Source of the DNA: Candidatus Aenigmatarchaeota archaeon
GTDB lineage: Archaea > Aenigmatarchaeota > Aenigmatarchaeia > CG10238-14 > SCSR01
DNA: 35,529 bases
Assembly: GCA_016187415.1 (NCBI GenBank)
Contig: JACPJT010000002.1
Coordinates: 44,577-80,105, forward strand
Reading direction: 5' to 3'
Under the pieces are notes generated by a model. The model searched no databases and had not been told where the DNA came from. It saw only the letters and a list, made by a program, of their open reading frames with translations. Below are positions 25,201-31,655 of the stretch, piece by piece (positions within the stretch are counted from its first letter, which is position 1; every line of letters starts with the position of its first letter). Position numbers and translations under genes: made by a program.

Positions 25201-25870
25201 ATATGGTAAGATATCTACTCGTGATAACAGGCTTACAATTAAACCTTTCATAAAAATTGATAATGATATTATATTTGGCATTGCTAGTGTTATTAAATGT
25301 TCTGAAATGGTCCTCAATTTATTAATTGATGGTAATTGGCCATATGCGGTTAATACTGATTTTCCAAAGGAATTACAAGAAAGTCTGGAATGGAGAAAGC
25401 AAAAGCTGTCTTCAGACTTTGAAAATCTTGTATACGAAAGAATTAAAAAAAATACTGATAAAATCGATAAGAATGTATGTCAAAATATAGGTCAAAACGA
25501 CAAGTGTTTATCAAAAGTAAAGGAATATTGCCCTGGTCAAATAGATGTAATATCGTATCACCCTAAATCTAAAACCATTATTTTATGGGAAGCTAAAAAC
25601 ATCAATATTAGATTTGGTTCAATGGAAATAATATCGGATATAAAAAATTTCACTAAAGAAGAAGGTGAAATATCAAAATTGAAAACTAAGGAGGATTATA
25701 TTAGAAGAAATTTAGAATCTGTACTCGATTATTATGATCTAAGTAACAAAAATGAATGGGATGTAAAATCAGTTTTTGTCTTTTCTGACCTATACATATT
25801 AAAATTCCTTTTAGAAAATAAAGCTAATACAATATTTTTTAATGAAATAGAAAAATTCCTAAGTTTATAA
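22262..25870 (+). CDS. Very large unknown protein with a C-terminal PD-(D/E)xK-like nuclease signature
   Basis: A 1202-residue protein that I do not recognise as a whole. The first 1000 residues are rich in Lys, Asn, Ile and Glu with no P-loop, repeat or membrane segment that I can see. The last 150 residues look like a restriction-type nuclease: a helix with E1054 (SDFENLVYERIKK), then D1095 in GQIDVISY, and E1110-x-K1112 in IILWEAKN, the classic spacing of PD-(D/E)xK enzymes. Three Cys lie just before this core (CQNIGQNDKCLSKVKEYC), a possible metal site. The gene is much more AT-rich than the neighbours. It stands alone between two dyads with a shared 12-bp inverted repeat. A TATA-like AATTTAAA lies about 21 bases before the ATG. 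Defence function is an inference from domain and context. Confidence 0.6.
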   Translation: MNNKLNDVIKFIQKTVSKYNKNDLLYWLSATSILPGNEVYQSRFEFLIQTILSLEDTEFKNNKVSQDVIRDILTQTNLLDWFIREDWTPIPLKDRREIFLSDKHLKYFPSDLEFPDNLIKRIFSTFYLLEDSYKASFKYSPLNEIENLLLYQNDLIDFILQSNNYSKFDKFNLPNEIFVVDWKNILIESGSPFSNVVNTDISVSGTLNAPDQNWFNGNSAISYKPIYENKIILPNLLIFAFYYKIINDLKKFINDDIRRVLHNKLLYDTTLSIVEQVPIQAVVTDFKINKMDEKLELGITYDDKIFIISVIEDKFDQNLFEKSLSDIQNTFEKVNLELQKSNISLDVNGEITCFEGNLEPIFLIIFGELDALSTNFIITENKTSSKNLFIIPQSCLNYIFEDLNDKKSDLIFFTKILRKNISMEKHIFSFTFCDFYQIFSNGFKSFHENNQMIFLYPHSWSDAENQKIKIRPCMDLRPYVVFPPFSFKIEKLDESTFYGYNKLFQKSFWCFKNSSKIYFLIDHETLSEEKEYKIIELYTASFLSELYSHILEKTSKLKLFLSNKDKIINLMPSSWAMKNKLIDNDNFDFKVGINPQNKSEFLLIFNPNKINENPDEQIDQAIKPLFSIMDDLVKKEDISKFVENVINLDLKSKFNVSKVPHFLNMQYEYTPYFPTIIDESDIELFILNFAKENNIKDGIYNKTDAHNIINNVVSKLESELKEKLSKYNLKSIVKLAYSEYEKSLISREYARIKFLLNRKMKLYKNPLDIIEDAESKLSIYSPSCRFLIEKALEWNVNGNKKINVEEWETLIPVASKILEFSQISDYLYYISELGILNINLNIDTKNRLEFRLIIENSPFNKFFENSLQNVNEQDLNNHKIMNKTEESVVEETSGIITKQKELNQININIKKYFGFNLIEYGIILNKITFLNDRLKNHIIEMDQDSLVDFLNKETNIEKSIIRDILNFSTVSKENFAQPYRYGKISTRDNRLTIKPFIKIDNDIIFGIASVIKCSEMVLNLLIDGNWPYAVNTDFPKELQESLEWRKQKLSSDFENLVYERIKKNTDKIDKNVCQNIGQNDKCLSKVKEYCPGQIDVISYHPKSKTIILWEAKNINIRFGSMEIISDIKNFTKEEGEISKLKTKEDYIRRNLESVLDYYDLSNKNEWDVKSVFVFSDLYILKFLLENKANTIFFNEIEKFLSL

Positions 25871-25930
25871 ATAAGTAATGGAAAAATTAGTCGTAAATTA
25901 ACAATATTCAAAAAAAATTTAAGCTCTTTT

Positions 25931-25953
25931 CCTCAGAGATAACATACATTATC
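25931..25953. repeat. Right dyad: CCTCAGAGATAA-N6-TTATC
   Basis: CCTCAGAGATAA (25931-25942) is the exact reverse complement of TTATCTCTGAGG at 22194-22205. With the following bases it forms GATAA-N6-TTATC, the same dyad as on the left. The pair points CCTCA inward on both sides of the large gene. Confidence 0.6.
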
Positions 25954-25959
25954 AATGTA
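25945..25959 (+). terminator. Hairpin between the large gene and VapC
   Basis: TACATT and AATGTA form a perfect 6-bp stem around ATC. It overlaps the right dyad and lies 20 bases from the end of the convergent toxin gene, so it could end either transcript. Confidence 0.35.
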
Positions 25960-25979
25960 GTCACCTATCTATGCAATTT

Positions 25980-26399
25980 TCACCCGCTCACCTTGAACAA
26001 TCTTACCTTGCCTTTTATTTTTTTCTTTAATTCATCGTCAAAAGTCAGCAATTCCGAATCAGTTTCCTCGTTCAAAGATACAAAAATGGCATCCGCTCCC
26101 CTTATTTCAAATTTGACAGTCGCTTCAACCGCCGAAAATATGCGATCGCTTGTAAGCTCTTTGAAGCTTATCATATTTCCTATCCATGATTTCAGGGTCT
26201 CTTCAGCCATGTAAGCCAGATTTGCGCTGTTTGTCCGTCGCCTTATCGCCCCCACCACTTCCGGCAATGCCAGATAAGACGTGAATTTCTCGCAATCTTT
26301 CATGATAAGCTCTCTGAAAATTTCCGCGGCTTTCTTATGGTTCTTTTCTCCATTCAGGAGCAAACTTACAAAAAATGAAGAGTCTATTGTAACTCTCAT
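25980..26399 (-). CDS. vapC: PIN-domain ribonuclease toxin (VapC type)
   Basis: Toxin of a VapBC-type pair, 139 aa, expected to cut RNA. The acidic residues of a PIN active site are in place: D6 (VTIDSSFF), E47 (LPEVVGAI), D103 (RGADAIFVSL) and D121/D122 (LLTFDDEL). The start ATG at 26399 follows the antitoxin stop by two bases, so the two are coupled. Typical targets are tRNA or rRNA, which cannot be told from sequence. It lies just beyond the right dyad, on the opposite strand to the large gene. Confidence 0.85.
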   Translation of the reverse strand: MRVTIDSSFFVSLLLNGEKNHKKAAEIFRELIMKDCEKFTSYLALPEVVGAIRRRTNSANLAYMAEETLKSWIGNMISFKELTSDRIFSAVEATVKFEIRGADAIFVSLNEETDSELLTFDDELKKKIKGKVRLFKVSG

Positions 26400-26401
26400 G
26401 C

Positions 26402-26656
26402 CTATCTGCGCTCTTCTCTAATCGCCTGTACTGCGGACAATCCTTTGGGCCACTTCTTGCCTATCATACCGGCTATCTTCTCTACTTTCTCCATTTCCTT
26501 TTCTACATCCAATTTTTCTATGATTATCTTGTTCCCTTCTAGACGTTCCCTGATAACAGTCCCGGGCTGTATTCCCGTAGCTTTTCTAAATTCCTTTCTC
26601 AACACTATTTGGCTCTTAGGACTTACCCTAAGCACCTTTTCCATATGTATTTTCAT
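26402..26656 (-). CDS. vapB: AbrB-type antitoxin (VapB)
   Basis: Antitoxin partner of the PIN gene, 84 aa. Residues 6-48 (RVSPKSQIVLRKEFRKATGI and the following PGTVIRERLEGNKIIIEKL) form an AbrB/SpoVT swapped-hairpin DNA-binding domain. The remaining C-terminus (EKEMEKVEKIAGMIG...AIREERR) should bind and block the toxin. A TATA-like element read leftwards lies near 26679-26686, about 26 bases before the ATG, so the message is probably leaderless. Such antitoxins usually repress their own operon. Confidence 0.82.
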   Translation of the reverse strand: MKIHMEKVLRVSPKSQIVLRKEFRKATGIQPGTVIRERLEGNKIIIEKLDVEKEMEKVEKIAGMIGKKWPKGLSAVQAIREERR

Positions 26657-26719
26657 ACCAGATATTTCGTATTACCTATATTTAAGTATTACATTCTAAG
26701 ACGTAGGAAATAAAGTAGA

Positions 26720-26941
26720 CTATGAAAACTGGGTTGGCCGGAAAATACTACCCACACCCTCCAGCCCGTCTAGTATCATAACATAGGCTAATTTCCCGCC
26801 CGAAATCGCTTTTCTGTATTCAATGTCATGTCTGTCAAAAACTGGCGCTAAACCTGATTCTATCAAGGCTCTAGGCAGAAAATAACGTTCGCGGCTTTCT
26901 GACATATTTGCTAATAGATGCCAATCTTTAAATCTCTTCAA
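26720..26941 (-). CDS. Hypothetical protein, 73 aa, coupled to a winged-helix gene
   Basis: Unrecognised. It starts with TTG at 26941, three bases after the stop of the upstream regulator (TAAGAG before the start), so it is clearly translated with it. The sequence has two weak helical regions (WHLLANMSESRERYFLPRALIESGLAPVFDRHD) and a hydrophobic C-terminal part (KLAYVMILDGLEGVGSIF). It could be the effector or partner of a two-gene module, possibly toxin-antitoxin-like, but no motif supports that firmly. Confidence 0.5.
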   Translation of the reverse strand: MKRFKDWHLLANMSESRERYFLPRALIESGLAPVFDRHDIEYRKAISGGKLAYVMILDGLEGVGSIFRPTQFS

Positions 26942-26944
26942 CTC

Positions 26945-27322
26945 TTACTTTCTACGCTTGACTTCTACAGGCATCTTTCCTGCCATTTGTTTGGCAGCGT
27001 AATTGGCTAGAGCTAAGCTCATGGTTATGAATTGCTTTGTTAAAGGATTTGACTCGTTTAATGTGTATAATTTTGTTTTTCCAAATTTTCTAGTTATTGA
27101 TACCAATCCAAGTTCCTCTAACTTTTTAAAGTATTTCAGAAACGTTACTTTCGATAATCCTGTTTCTTCCGCAATTTGCTTTTTTGAGTAATCGAATATT
27201 TTATTCTCTATCAAAAAATCTAAAATTCTTAACATCGGGTGTTCACCTAGATATTCGAGTAAAACTGATTTATCTTTCGCGTTACCTTTATATAGGTTAG
27301 GGTAAATGGTTCCTAAAGACAT
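26945..27322 (-). CDS. Winged-helix transcription regulator, 125 aa
   Basis: DNA-binding regulator with helix-turn-helix YSKKQIAEETGLSKVTFLKYFKKLEELGLV at about residues 45-74 followed by the wing VSITRKFGKTKLYTLNESNPL. The N-terminal 30 residues and C-terminal basic tail (AAKQMAGKMPVEVKRRK) are outside the domain. Its TATA element (TTATATATAAAG at 27343-27354) lies about 26 bases before the ATG. It controls at least the coupled 73-aa gene, perhaps autogenously. Confidence 0.7.
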   Translation of the reverse strand: MSLGTIYPNLYKGNAKDKSVLLEYLGEHPMLRILDFLIENKIFDYSKKQIAEETGLSKVTFLKYFKKLEELGLVSITRKFGKTKLYTLNESNPLTKQFITMSLALANYAAKQMAGKMPVEVKRRK

Positions 27323-27392
27323 TTAAAAATATTTGTGAAAGGTTATATATAAAGTTTTTCTTTCTATACCACCAAAGTATACTGATATAAAC

Positions 27393-27400
27393 CTTTAAAT
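27393..27400 (+). promoter_or_regulatory. TATA element for the 27422 gene
   Basis: CTTTAAAT is centred about 25 bases before the ATG at 27422, suggesting a leaderless transcript. Confidence 0.5.
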
Positions 27401-27421
27401 TAAGTAAAACATATAAATTTT

Positions 27422-27709
27422 ATGGTTTCTTTACCGTTGGACGATATAAAATCTCACATCCTTTGGAAATTACATATCAGAAGGATTTGGGGTGGTAAAC
27501 ATACTGCTATAGAAAATGTTGCGAAGGGGGTACAAAACCATCTACGGGGTGATTATATTGAAATGGCAAAAAAACTAATCAAACACGGTTTCATTTTATC
27601 AAAACCAACTAGTTATGGTCAACAAATTTCTTTGAACCCAAGAAAAATGGAAGAAATTATTAAACTTGTAACCGAATTCGCTAATAAAACTGGAAAACAT
27701 CTAATCTGA
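27422..27709 (+). CDS. Conserved archaeal small HTH-like protein, 95 aa
   Basis: The pattern DDIKSHILWKLHIRRIWGGKHT and the later KPTSYGQQISLNPRKMEEI resembles small archaeal proteins I recall as conserved hypotheticals with a helical, winged-helix-like fold, annotated only as hypothetical. No catalytic residues are evident, and the basic surface suggests nucleic-acid binding. It is divergent from the winged-helix gene at 27322. Confidence 0.6.
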   Translation: MVSLPLDDIKSHILWKLHIRRIWGGKHTAIENVAKGVQNHLRGDYIEMAKKLIKHGFILSKPTSYGQQISLNPRKMEEIIKLVTEFANKTGKHLI

Positions 27710-27797
27710 TACATTTTCTGGTAAAGTAGATTATTTACAATGTCTGTATTCGTTAAACAGGCATCGTGTTTCTGACATCAAAAGAAAATATAGCTAA

Positions 27798-27944
27798 TTA
27801 CTTATGTCTTCGCAATTCCTTTGCCAAGAATGGTTTTATTCTTCCTTTTCTGATGTCTTCGAGGGATCTGTTTATACCTTCCAGTAATTTCCTGTCTTTA
27901 GGTGTCAATACAACCACTTTTAACTTTCCATTAGCATGTACCAT
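27798..27944 (-). CDS. Small antitoxin-like protein, 48 aa
   Basis: A short frame on the reverse strand encodes 48 residues: MVHANGKLKVVVLTPKDRK, then LLEGINRSLEDIRKGRIKPF and a basic tail. The KLLEGINRSLEDIRKGRIKP segment resembles C-terminal parts of archaeal antitoxins of the RelB/VapB sort. No toxin gene adjoins it, so it may be an orphan. An ATTTAAAT element at 27975-27982 lies about 34 bases before the ATG. Confidence 0.5.
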   Translation of the reverse strand: MVHANGKLKVVVLTPKDRKLLEGINRSLEDIRKGRIKPFLAKELRRHK

Positions 27945-27990
27945 AATAGTTGTATTGCTTGTTATAAATTTAACGATTTAAATTTCTTTT

Positions 27991-28152
27991 CTTACAATCT
28001 TTTCATTCGTGGCTGGTAGAATGTAAATACAACTTCAGCACGCCGTCGTCCTCAACGCGGATTCTATAGTCCACATCGACTGTGAAAGGAATGTCTCTCC
28101 TTCCTTCACGAATTGTGTAGTCAACCGTCAGCTTTCCCGTAGGCACCATCAT
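27991..28152 (-). CDS. Small hypothetical protein, 53 aa
   Basis: An open frame of 53 residues starts MMVPTGKLTVDYTIREGRR and continues with alternating polar and hydrophobic residues (IPFTVDVDYRIRVEDDGVLKL), a beta-rich pattern. GC content is closer to the chromosome than to the island, suggesting native sequence. A TTTAAATA element lies about 33 bases before the ATG. The function is unknown; ATG at 28149 is an equal start candidate. Confidence 0.45.
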
Positions 28153-28223
28153 ACTCGTCAATAATTGGAATGAAAACAAGTTTTAAATAATTTATCGTGC
28201 ACTGCATTCTGGGTTTAATCATG

Positions 28224-28562
28224 CTATTTATCATTCTTGTATGCCGACCCGGGCACCCTCATCAATTCGATGCATGCCTTCAGACTGTCTGCCAAATCCG
28301 GCACTTGCATGCCAAGCTCATTCAATGCATCGATGTGCCTGTCGTATATCCTGGATCTGTTGCTGGGCCATTCTTCGCAAGTCCCCTTGTGGTATAGGAA
28401 TCTTTTCGGTGTTTCCATGTAAAACTCGTAGCAATTGAACTTCCTGTCGCCATTGTCGTTCCATGTTATCGTAACCGATGAAATATGTTGCCCGGAAGCT
28501 TCTACTTCCATCACCTGTTCCGACTTACCGCCTATGTAGAAACTATAATGCATTTCCCACAT
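28224..28562 (-). CDS. Hypothetical protein, 112 aa
   Basis: Unrecognised. The first half looks beta-rich (MHYSFYIGGKSEQVMEVEAS and ISSVTITWNDN), the second half mainly helical (DRHIDALNELGMQVPDLADSLKACIELMR). It has no membrane segment or metal-binding motif. It lies between the 53-aa gene and TspO on the same strand, with its own gap of 45 bases after TspO's stop. Confidence 0.55.
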   Translation of the reverse strand: MWEMHYSFYIGGKSEQVMEVEASGQHISSVTITWNDNGDRKFNCYEFYMETPKRFLYHKGTCEEWPSNRSRIYDRHIDALNELGMQVPDLADSLKACIELMRVPGSAYKNDK

Positions 28563-28607
28563 TGTTCTCTTGAATAGCTTGAAACCAATCTTTAAAAATC
28601 ATTGACG

Positions 28608-29075
28608 TCAGTTCAGCACGACAATTGCATAGTTGAGAACAGCGGCGAATGTGACCCACGCCAAGTATGGCAGAAGCATCATCGAAGCCGTCCTGGAATA
28701 CTTGCGGAATTCCATTATCGTCATAGCTATCGCCGCCCACAATGCGCTTATCTCGATCAATGCGTACAGCGGCTTGTGCAGTCCGAAGAACAGTACGGAC
28801 CAGAGGAAATTGAGGGCAAGCTGCGCGCCGAAAACATACAATGCGTTTACCGCCTTTTTCTGCTGAAGGCATTTCTCCCACACGAGATACGCCGACACAC
28901 CCATCAATAAGAACAGCATTATCCACACAGGACCGAATATCCAGTTGGGCGGATTGAACGACGGCTTGTTTATTGAAGCGTACCATGTTCCTATAGAAGG
29001 CGCTGTGAACACGGATCCCAATGCACCAATCAACAGGCAGACAGCGATAGTCGCCACCAGCTTGGGTATGTCCAT
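28608..29075 (-). CDS. tspO: TspO/MBR family membrane protein
   Basis: Five-helix membrane protein of 155 aa, the normal size for the tryptophan-rich sensory protein family. W31 in GTWYASINKPSF, the following NPPNWIFGPVWIMLF, and LALNFLWSVLFFG and PYLAWVTFAAVLNYAI are all typical. Family members bind tetrapyrroles or lipids and act in stress or signalling. Its partner and ligand here are unknown. It is preceded by a divergent gap and followed by an unknown gene on the same strand. Confidence 0.9.
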   Translation of the reverse strand: MDIPKLVATIAVCLLIGALGSVFTAPSIGTWYASINKPSFNPPNWIFGPVWIMLFLLMGVSAYLVWEKCLQQKKAVNALYVFGAQLALNFLWSVLFFGLHKPLYALIEISALWAAIAMTIMEFRKYSRTASMMLLPYLAWVTFAAVLNYAIVVLN

Positions 29076-29128
29076 AAAATAATTTTGTTCGGTGAGATAT
29101 TAAGATTGAAGTTGTGATCAATATTAAA

Positions 29129-29623
29129 TTATGCGACCCTTGCCACGTCTCTGACGGAATAGCGCCTCGGGTCAGACAGCACGGCTCTGATTCTCTCTTT
29201 ATTGTAAGATCCGTCTATCTCGTATTGGTCGATCGCCGCGGTGTCTAATGCTATCGATATTACAATATTAATGGCATCGGTCGGCACTTCGTCTGCGCAT
29301 AAAGTTCCAAAGCTTGATACTGGTGTCCTTAACTTGACTTTTCCCGGATCAATCTCATAAATAAGGAGCTGGTCTGGAATGAGGCCACGTGTCTTTCCGA
29401 CATTCATATAATGTTCAAACCACCAAGCCAGTTCCCTTTGTTCTCTTACCAGATGGATGTTCCCGAAATATGTATGCCCGTATCTCCCGAGCTGGGTGTT
29501 TCCATTGAGCTTATTTCCGAACATGTCGACCGCCTCTGTGAGCATATTCGGGAGAAGATCGTTCAGAAATCTCCTAATGAATAGGGCCTCCCCGTGATAA
29601 ACGACTTCCGGCAACATTTCCAT
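29129..29623 (-). CDS. Hypothetical protein, 164 aa
   Basis: Unrecognised. It begins MEMLPEVVYHGEALFIRRFLND and has an aromatic central stretch (YGHTYFGNIHLVREQRELAWWFEHYMN), with a soluble alpha/beta look. The C-terminus (SYNKERIRAVLSDPRRYSVRDVARV) is polar and possibly helical. No motif suggests an activity. The start is the first ATG, close to a short intergenic region that it shares with the next, divergent gene. Confidence 0.55.
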   Translation of the reverse strand: MEMLPEVVYHGEALFIRRFLNDLLPNMLTEAVDMFGNKLNGNTQLGRYGHTYFGNIHLVREQRELAWWFEHYMNVGKTRGLIPDQLLIYEIDPGKVKLRTPVSSFGTLCADEVPTDAINIVISIALDTAAIDQYEIDGSYNKERIRAVLSDPRRYSVRDVARVA

Positions 29624-29668
29624 TAATTAGCATGATGTATCGAAGCTTTTAACTGTTGCGCATTGACG

Positions 29669-29676
29669 CTTTAAAG
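29669..29676 (+). promoter_or_regulatory. TATA-like element for the 29698 gene
   Basis: CTTTAAAG is centred about 25 bases before the ATG at 29698. This spacing supports that ATG over an in-frame start at 29656. Confidence 0.45.
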
Positions 29677-29697
29677 CTTTATCGTGAATTGATTGTT

Positions 29698-30093
29698 ATG
29701 CCGTCCTTTTACAAACTAGCGCCAGCCACAGAAGACTTGAATAGGGCTATATGGATGATAGGTGTTGAGCTAGACTTTGACGGGTTGAATGGCATTTCTC
29801 AAAGGGGGAAAGAAGTAACATATTTCCGTTGTGGAAAGGGGGATTATTGTGGATTGGACAGCAAAAGGATAGTTGTATTTGGAAATGGTGATTTGTACTG
29901 CGTAAAAAGCTGGAGAGATGTGGAAAGGTACACAAACCATCAACAGATGTACTTGGGATGGGCGCAAACCATTAATCTTGATGATCTTCAGAAAACCGCA
30001 TCATGGATGGACACGATACCTGCAGAGATTATTGAGCGTGAAACTGGTTTGACAATTGAAAAGGAAAGGGAAATATTCCAACGAGTTTCATAG
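29698..30093 (+). CDS. Hypothetical protein, 131 aa
   Basis: Unrecognised soluble protein. It has a beta-rich middle (GKEVTYFRCGKGDYCGLDSKRIVVFGNGDLYCV) and helical ends. Cysteines at about residues 45, 51 and 68 are not in CxxC arrangement. I chose the ATG at 29698, which fits the promoter spacing; an upstream start would add 14 residues. It converges with the zinc ribbon at 30106. Confidence 0.55.
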   Translation: MPSFYKLAPATEDLNRAIWMIGVELDFDGLNGISQRGKEVTYFRCGKGDYCGLDSKRIVVFGNGDLYCVKSWRDVERYTNHQQMYLGWAQTINLDDLQKTASWMDTIPAEIIERETGLTIEKEREIFQRVS

Positions 30094-30105
30094 AGAAGAC
30101 AGACG

Positions 30106-30246
30106 CTACTTGCCCAGTATCTTTGACATATTCGTACTGCAAATGCTGCACTGGCCTTTGACCATTCTCAGTCCTTTGGCCGTAGTGGTCTCTTGATCAT
30201 TCTTCATTTCCCTTTTCTGCCTGCATTTCAAACAATACCCTTCCAT
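30106..30246 (-). CDS. Small zinc-ribbon protein, DUF5679-like, 46 aa
   Basis: A 46-residue frame on the reverse strand reads MEGYCLKCRQKREMKNDQET at its start and later QCSICSTNMSKIL. Two CxxC pairs (C5/C8 and C33/C36) make a four-Cys zinc ribbon, and the order YCLKC...GQCSIC...KIL fits the DUF5679 family as I remember it. Its role is unknown. It converges with the 131-aa gene at its 3' end. Confidence 0.72.
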   Translation of the reverse strand: MEGYCLKCRQKREMKNDQETTTAKGLRMVKGQCSICSTNMSKILGK

Positions 30247-30287
30247 ATCAACCTTCCTTTAATTTCGCCTAGCATATTAATAAAATT

Positions 30288-30509
30288 ATGCTTTTGACTG
30301 TCAAAGTCGTACCCAGCTCGAAGAAAGCGGAAATCGTGAAACTTGGTGAAGGCATGTATAAAATAAAAGTAGATGCGGTCGCAGACAAAGGAAAGGCCAA
30401 TCTGAGATTGATTGAAATCCTCTCGAAACATTTCAATGTCAACAGATCTGGAATAAGAATAGTGAAGGGACTGTCAAGCAGGGACAAACTGGTCGAAGTG
30501 TTGCGCTGA
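30288..30509 (+). CDS. DUF167 (UPF0235/YggU) family protein
   Basis: Small alpha/beta protein of 73 aa. VKVVPSSKKAEIVKLGEGMYKIKVDA at the start and the later ADKGKANLRLIEILSKHFNV and GLSSRDKLVEV match the conserved family. The function is not known. CTTTAATT lies about 26 bases before the ATG, in line with leaderless genes here. Confidence 0.88.
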   Translation: MLLTVKVVPSSKKAEIVKLGEGMYKIKVDAVADKGKANLRLIEILSKHFNVNRSGIRIVKGLSSRDKLVEVLR

Positions 30510-30604
30510 AAGAATGAAAACATCAAAATACAAGTTCAAAAACATTGTATGGGAAGAATAACGCTGCCACGCATTTATAAGTTCGGATTGCATACTATTC
30601 TTCT

Positions 30605-30931
30605 ATGAAATTTTGCGACAGCTGCGGCAACCTGATGCGCGTGAAAAACGACGAAGATGGCAGGTCACTGCATTGCAGGATATGCGACATCAAAAAGCCC
30701 CTGACAGATCAGCTTACAATAGAAGTTAAGAACGATAAGGCAGACCAAAAAATAGTTGTTATAGACGACAAGGAAGAAAGCGAGTTTCCAGTTACCAACA
30801 CGATGTGCCCGGAATGCGGCGACATGAGGGAGGCATACTGGACGATGCAGCAGACCCGCGGCGGGGACGAGCCTCCTACAAGATTCTATCAATGCAAAAC
30901 GTGCAACCACAGATGGCGGGAATACAGCTGA
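30605..30931 (+). CDS. tfs: Transcription factor S (TFS)
   Basis: RNA cleavage factor for stalled RNA polymerase, homologous to the zinc domains of TFIIS and Rpb9; 108 aa, normal length. The N-terminal zinc ribbon has C4/C7/C24/C27 and the C-terminal one C68/C71/C97/C100. The catalytic acidic pair is D88/E89 in QTRGGDEPPTRFYQC. The TATA element TTTATAA at about 30574 fits the start. It works on the polymerase whose large subunits are encoded at the other end of the window. Confidence 0.93.
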   Translation: MKFCDSCGNLMRVKNDEDGRSLHCRICDIKKPLTDQLTIEVKNDKADQKIVVIDDKEESEFPVTNTMCPECGDMREAYWTMQQTRGGDEPPTRFYQCKTCNHRWREYS

Positions 30932-31516
30932 TCATCCTTTTATGTTTAACAGGGTAATCTGAAACTTCAATACTTTTCCTGCAAGTGGACTGTTAAAGTC
31001 CACAGTCGCATTTCCATTTTCGATTTTAGTAATGATGCCTTTGGCGCCCGTGTCTGTCGTCACGCTGCCGCCGACAACCAGCGATTGTCCCTGTGTTTGT
31101 ATGCTGGAAGCGTTAACCGTGACTAGAAGATCCTGACTATAACTGCCATATGCGTCTTGTGGTTGGAGTGTAACATTTTTTGTTTCTCCCGCTTTCATTC
31201 CTACTACGGCATTGTCAAATCCTTTTATCAATTGGCCGCTTCCGACGACGAACTGCAACGGTTCATACGTCCTTAAAGGATCGCCTATTCCTTTTTGTAT
31301 CGCAACAGATTCTATTGATGTGTCAAAGACTGTGCCGTTTTCAAAACTGCCGATATAATTTACTGTAACAAGATTGCCAACTTTTGCTGTCCTTTCTTGC
31401 ATCATGCCACCAAACTGCAAATATGCCAAACCGCCAATCACGATTATCGCCAGAATCGCTATGACAATATAGCTTTTTTTGATTTTTGTTTTTGTACTAT
31501 GTTTTTCTTGGGCCAT
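30932..31516 (-). CDS. Membrane-anchored FKBP-type peptidyl-prolyl isomerase (SlyD-like)
   Basis: Isomerase that speeds protein folding outside the membrane; 194 aa. A basic N-terminus is followed by a single membrane helix at about residues 17-37, so the rest is likely extracellular. VTVNYIGSFENGTVFDTS, FVVGSGQLIKGFDNAVVGMKAGE and DAYGSYSQ are typical of the FKBP fold. The part after that (about 125-190) resembles the insert-in-flap domain of archaeal SlyD-like proteins. It converges with the TFS gene at its 3' end. Confidence 0.87.
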   Translation of the reverse strand: MAQEKHSTKTKIKKSYIVIAILAIIVIGGLAYLQFGGMMQERTAKVGNLVTVNYIGSFENGTVFDTSIESVAIQKGIGDPLRTYEPLQFVVGSGQLIKGFDNAVVGMKAGETKNVTLQPQDAYGSYSQDLLVTVNASSIQTQGQSLVVGGSVTTDTGAKGIITKIENGNATVDFNSPLAGKVLKFQITLLNIKG

Positions 31517-31655
31517 ATTTGATGTAAGAGAATTGCCCGGTAATGTATTTAACTTTAACTCATTAGCTTGACATGCGTGAATTTCTCTATTTGCAAATGC
31601 ATGGGGAAATATACATCAATCAACTTTATCTAAATGAAGAGACGCTATATAGTAA

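Noticed and set aside
28543-29121. 192-aa frame overlapping TspO
   Set aside because: It is the same-strand shadow of TspO, whose own frame has the family motifs.
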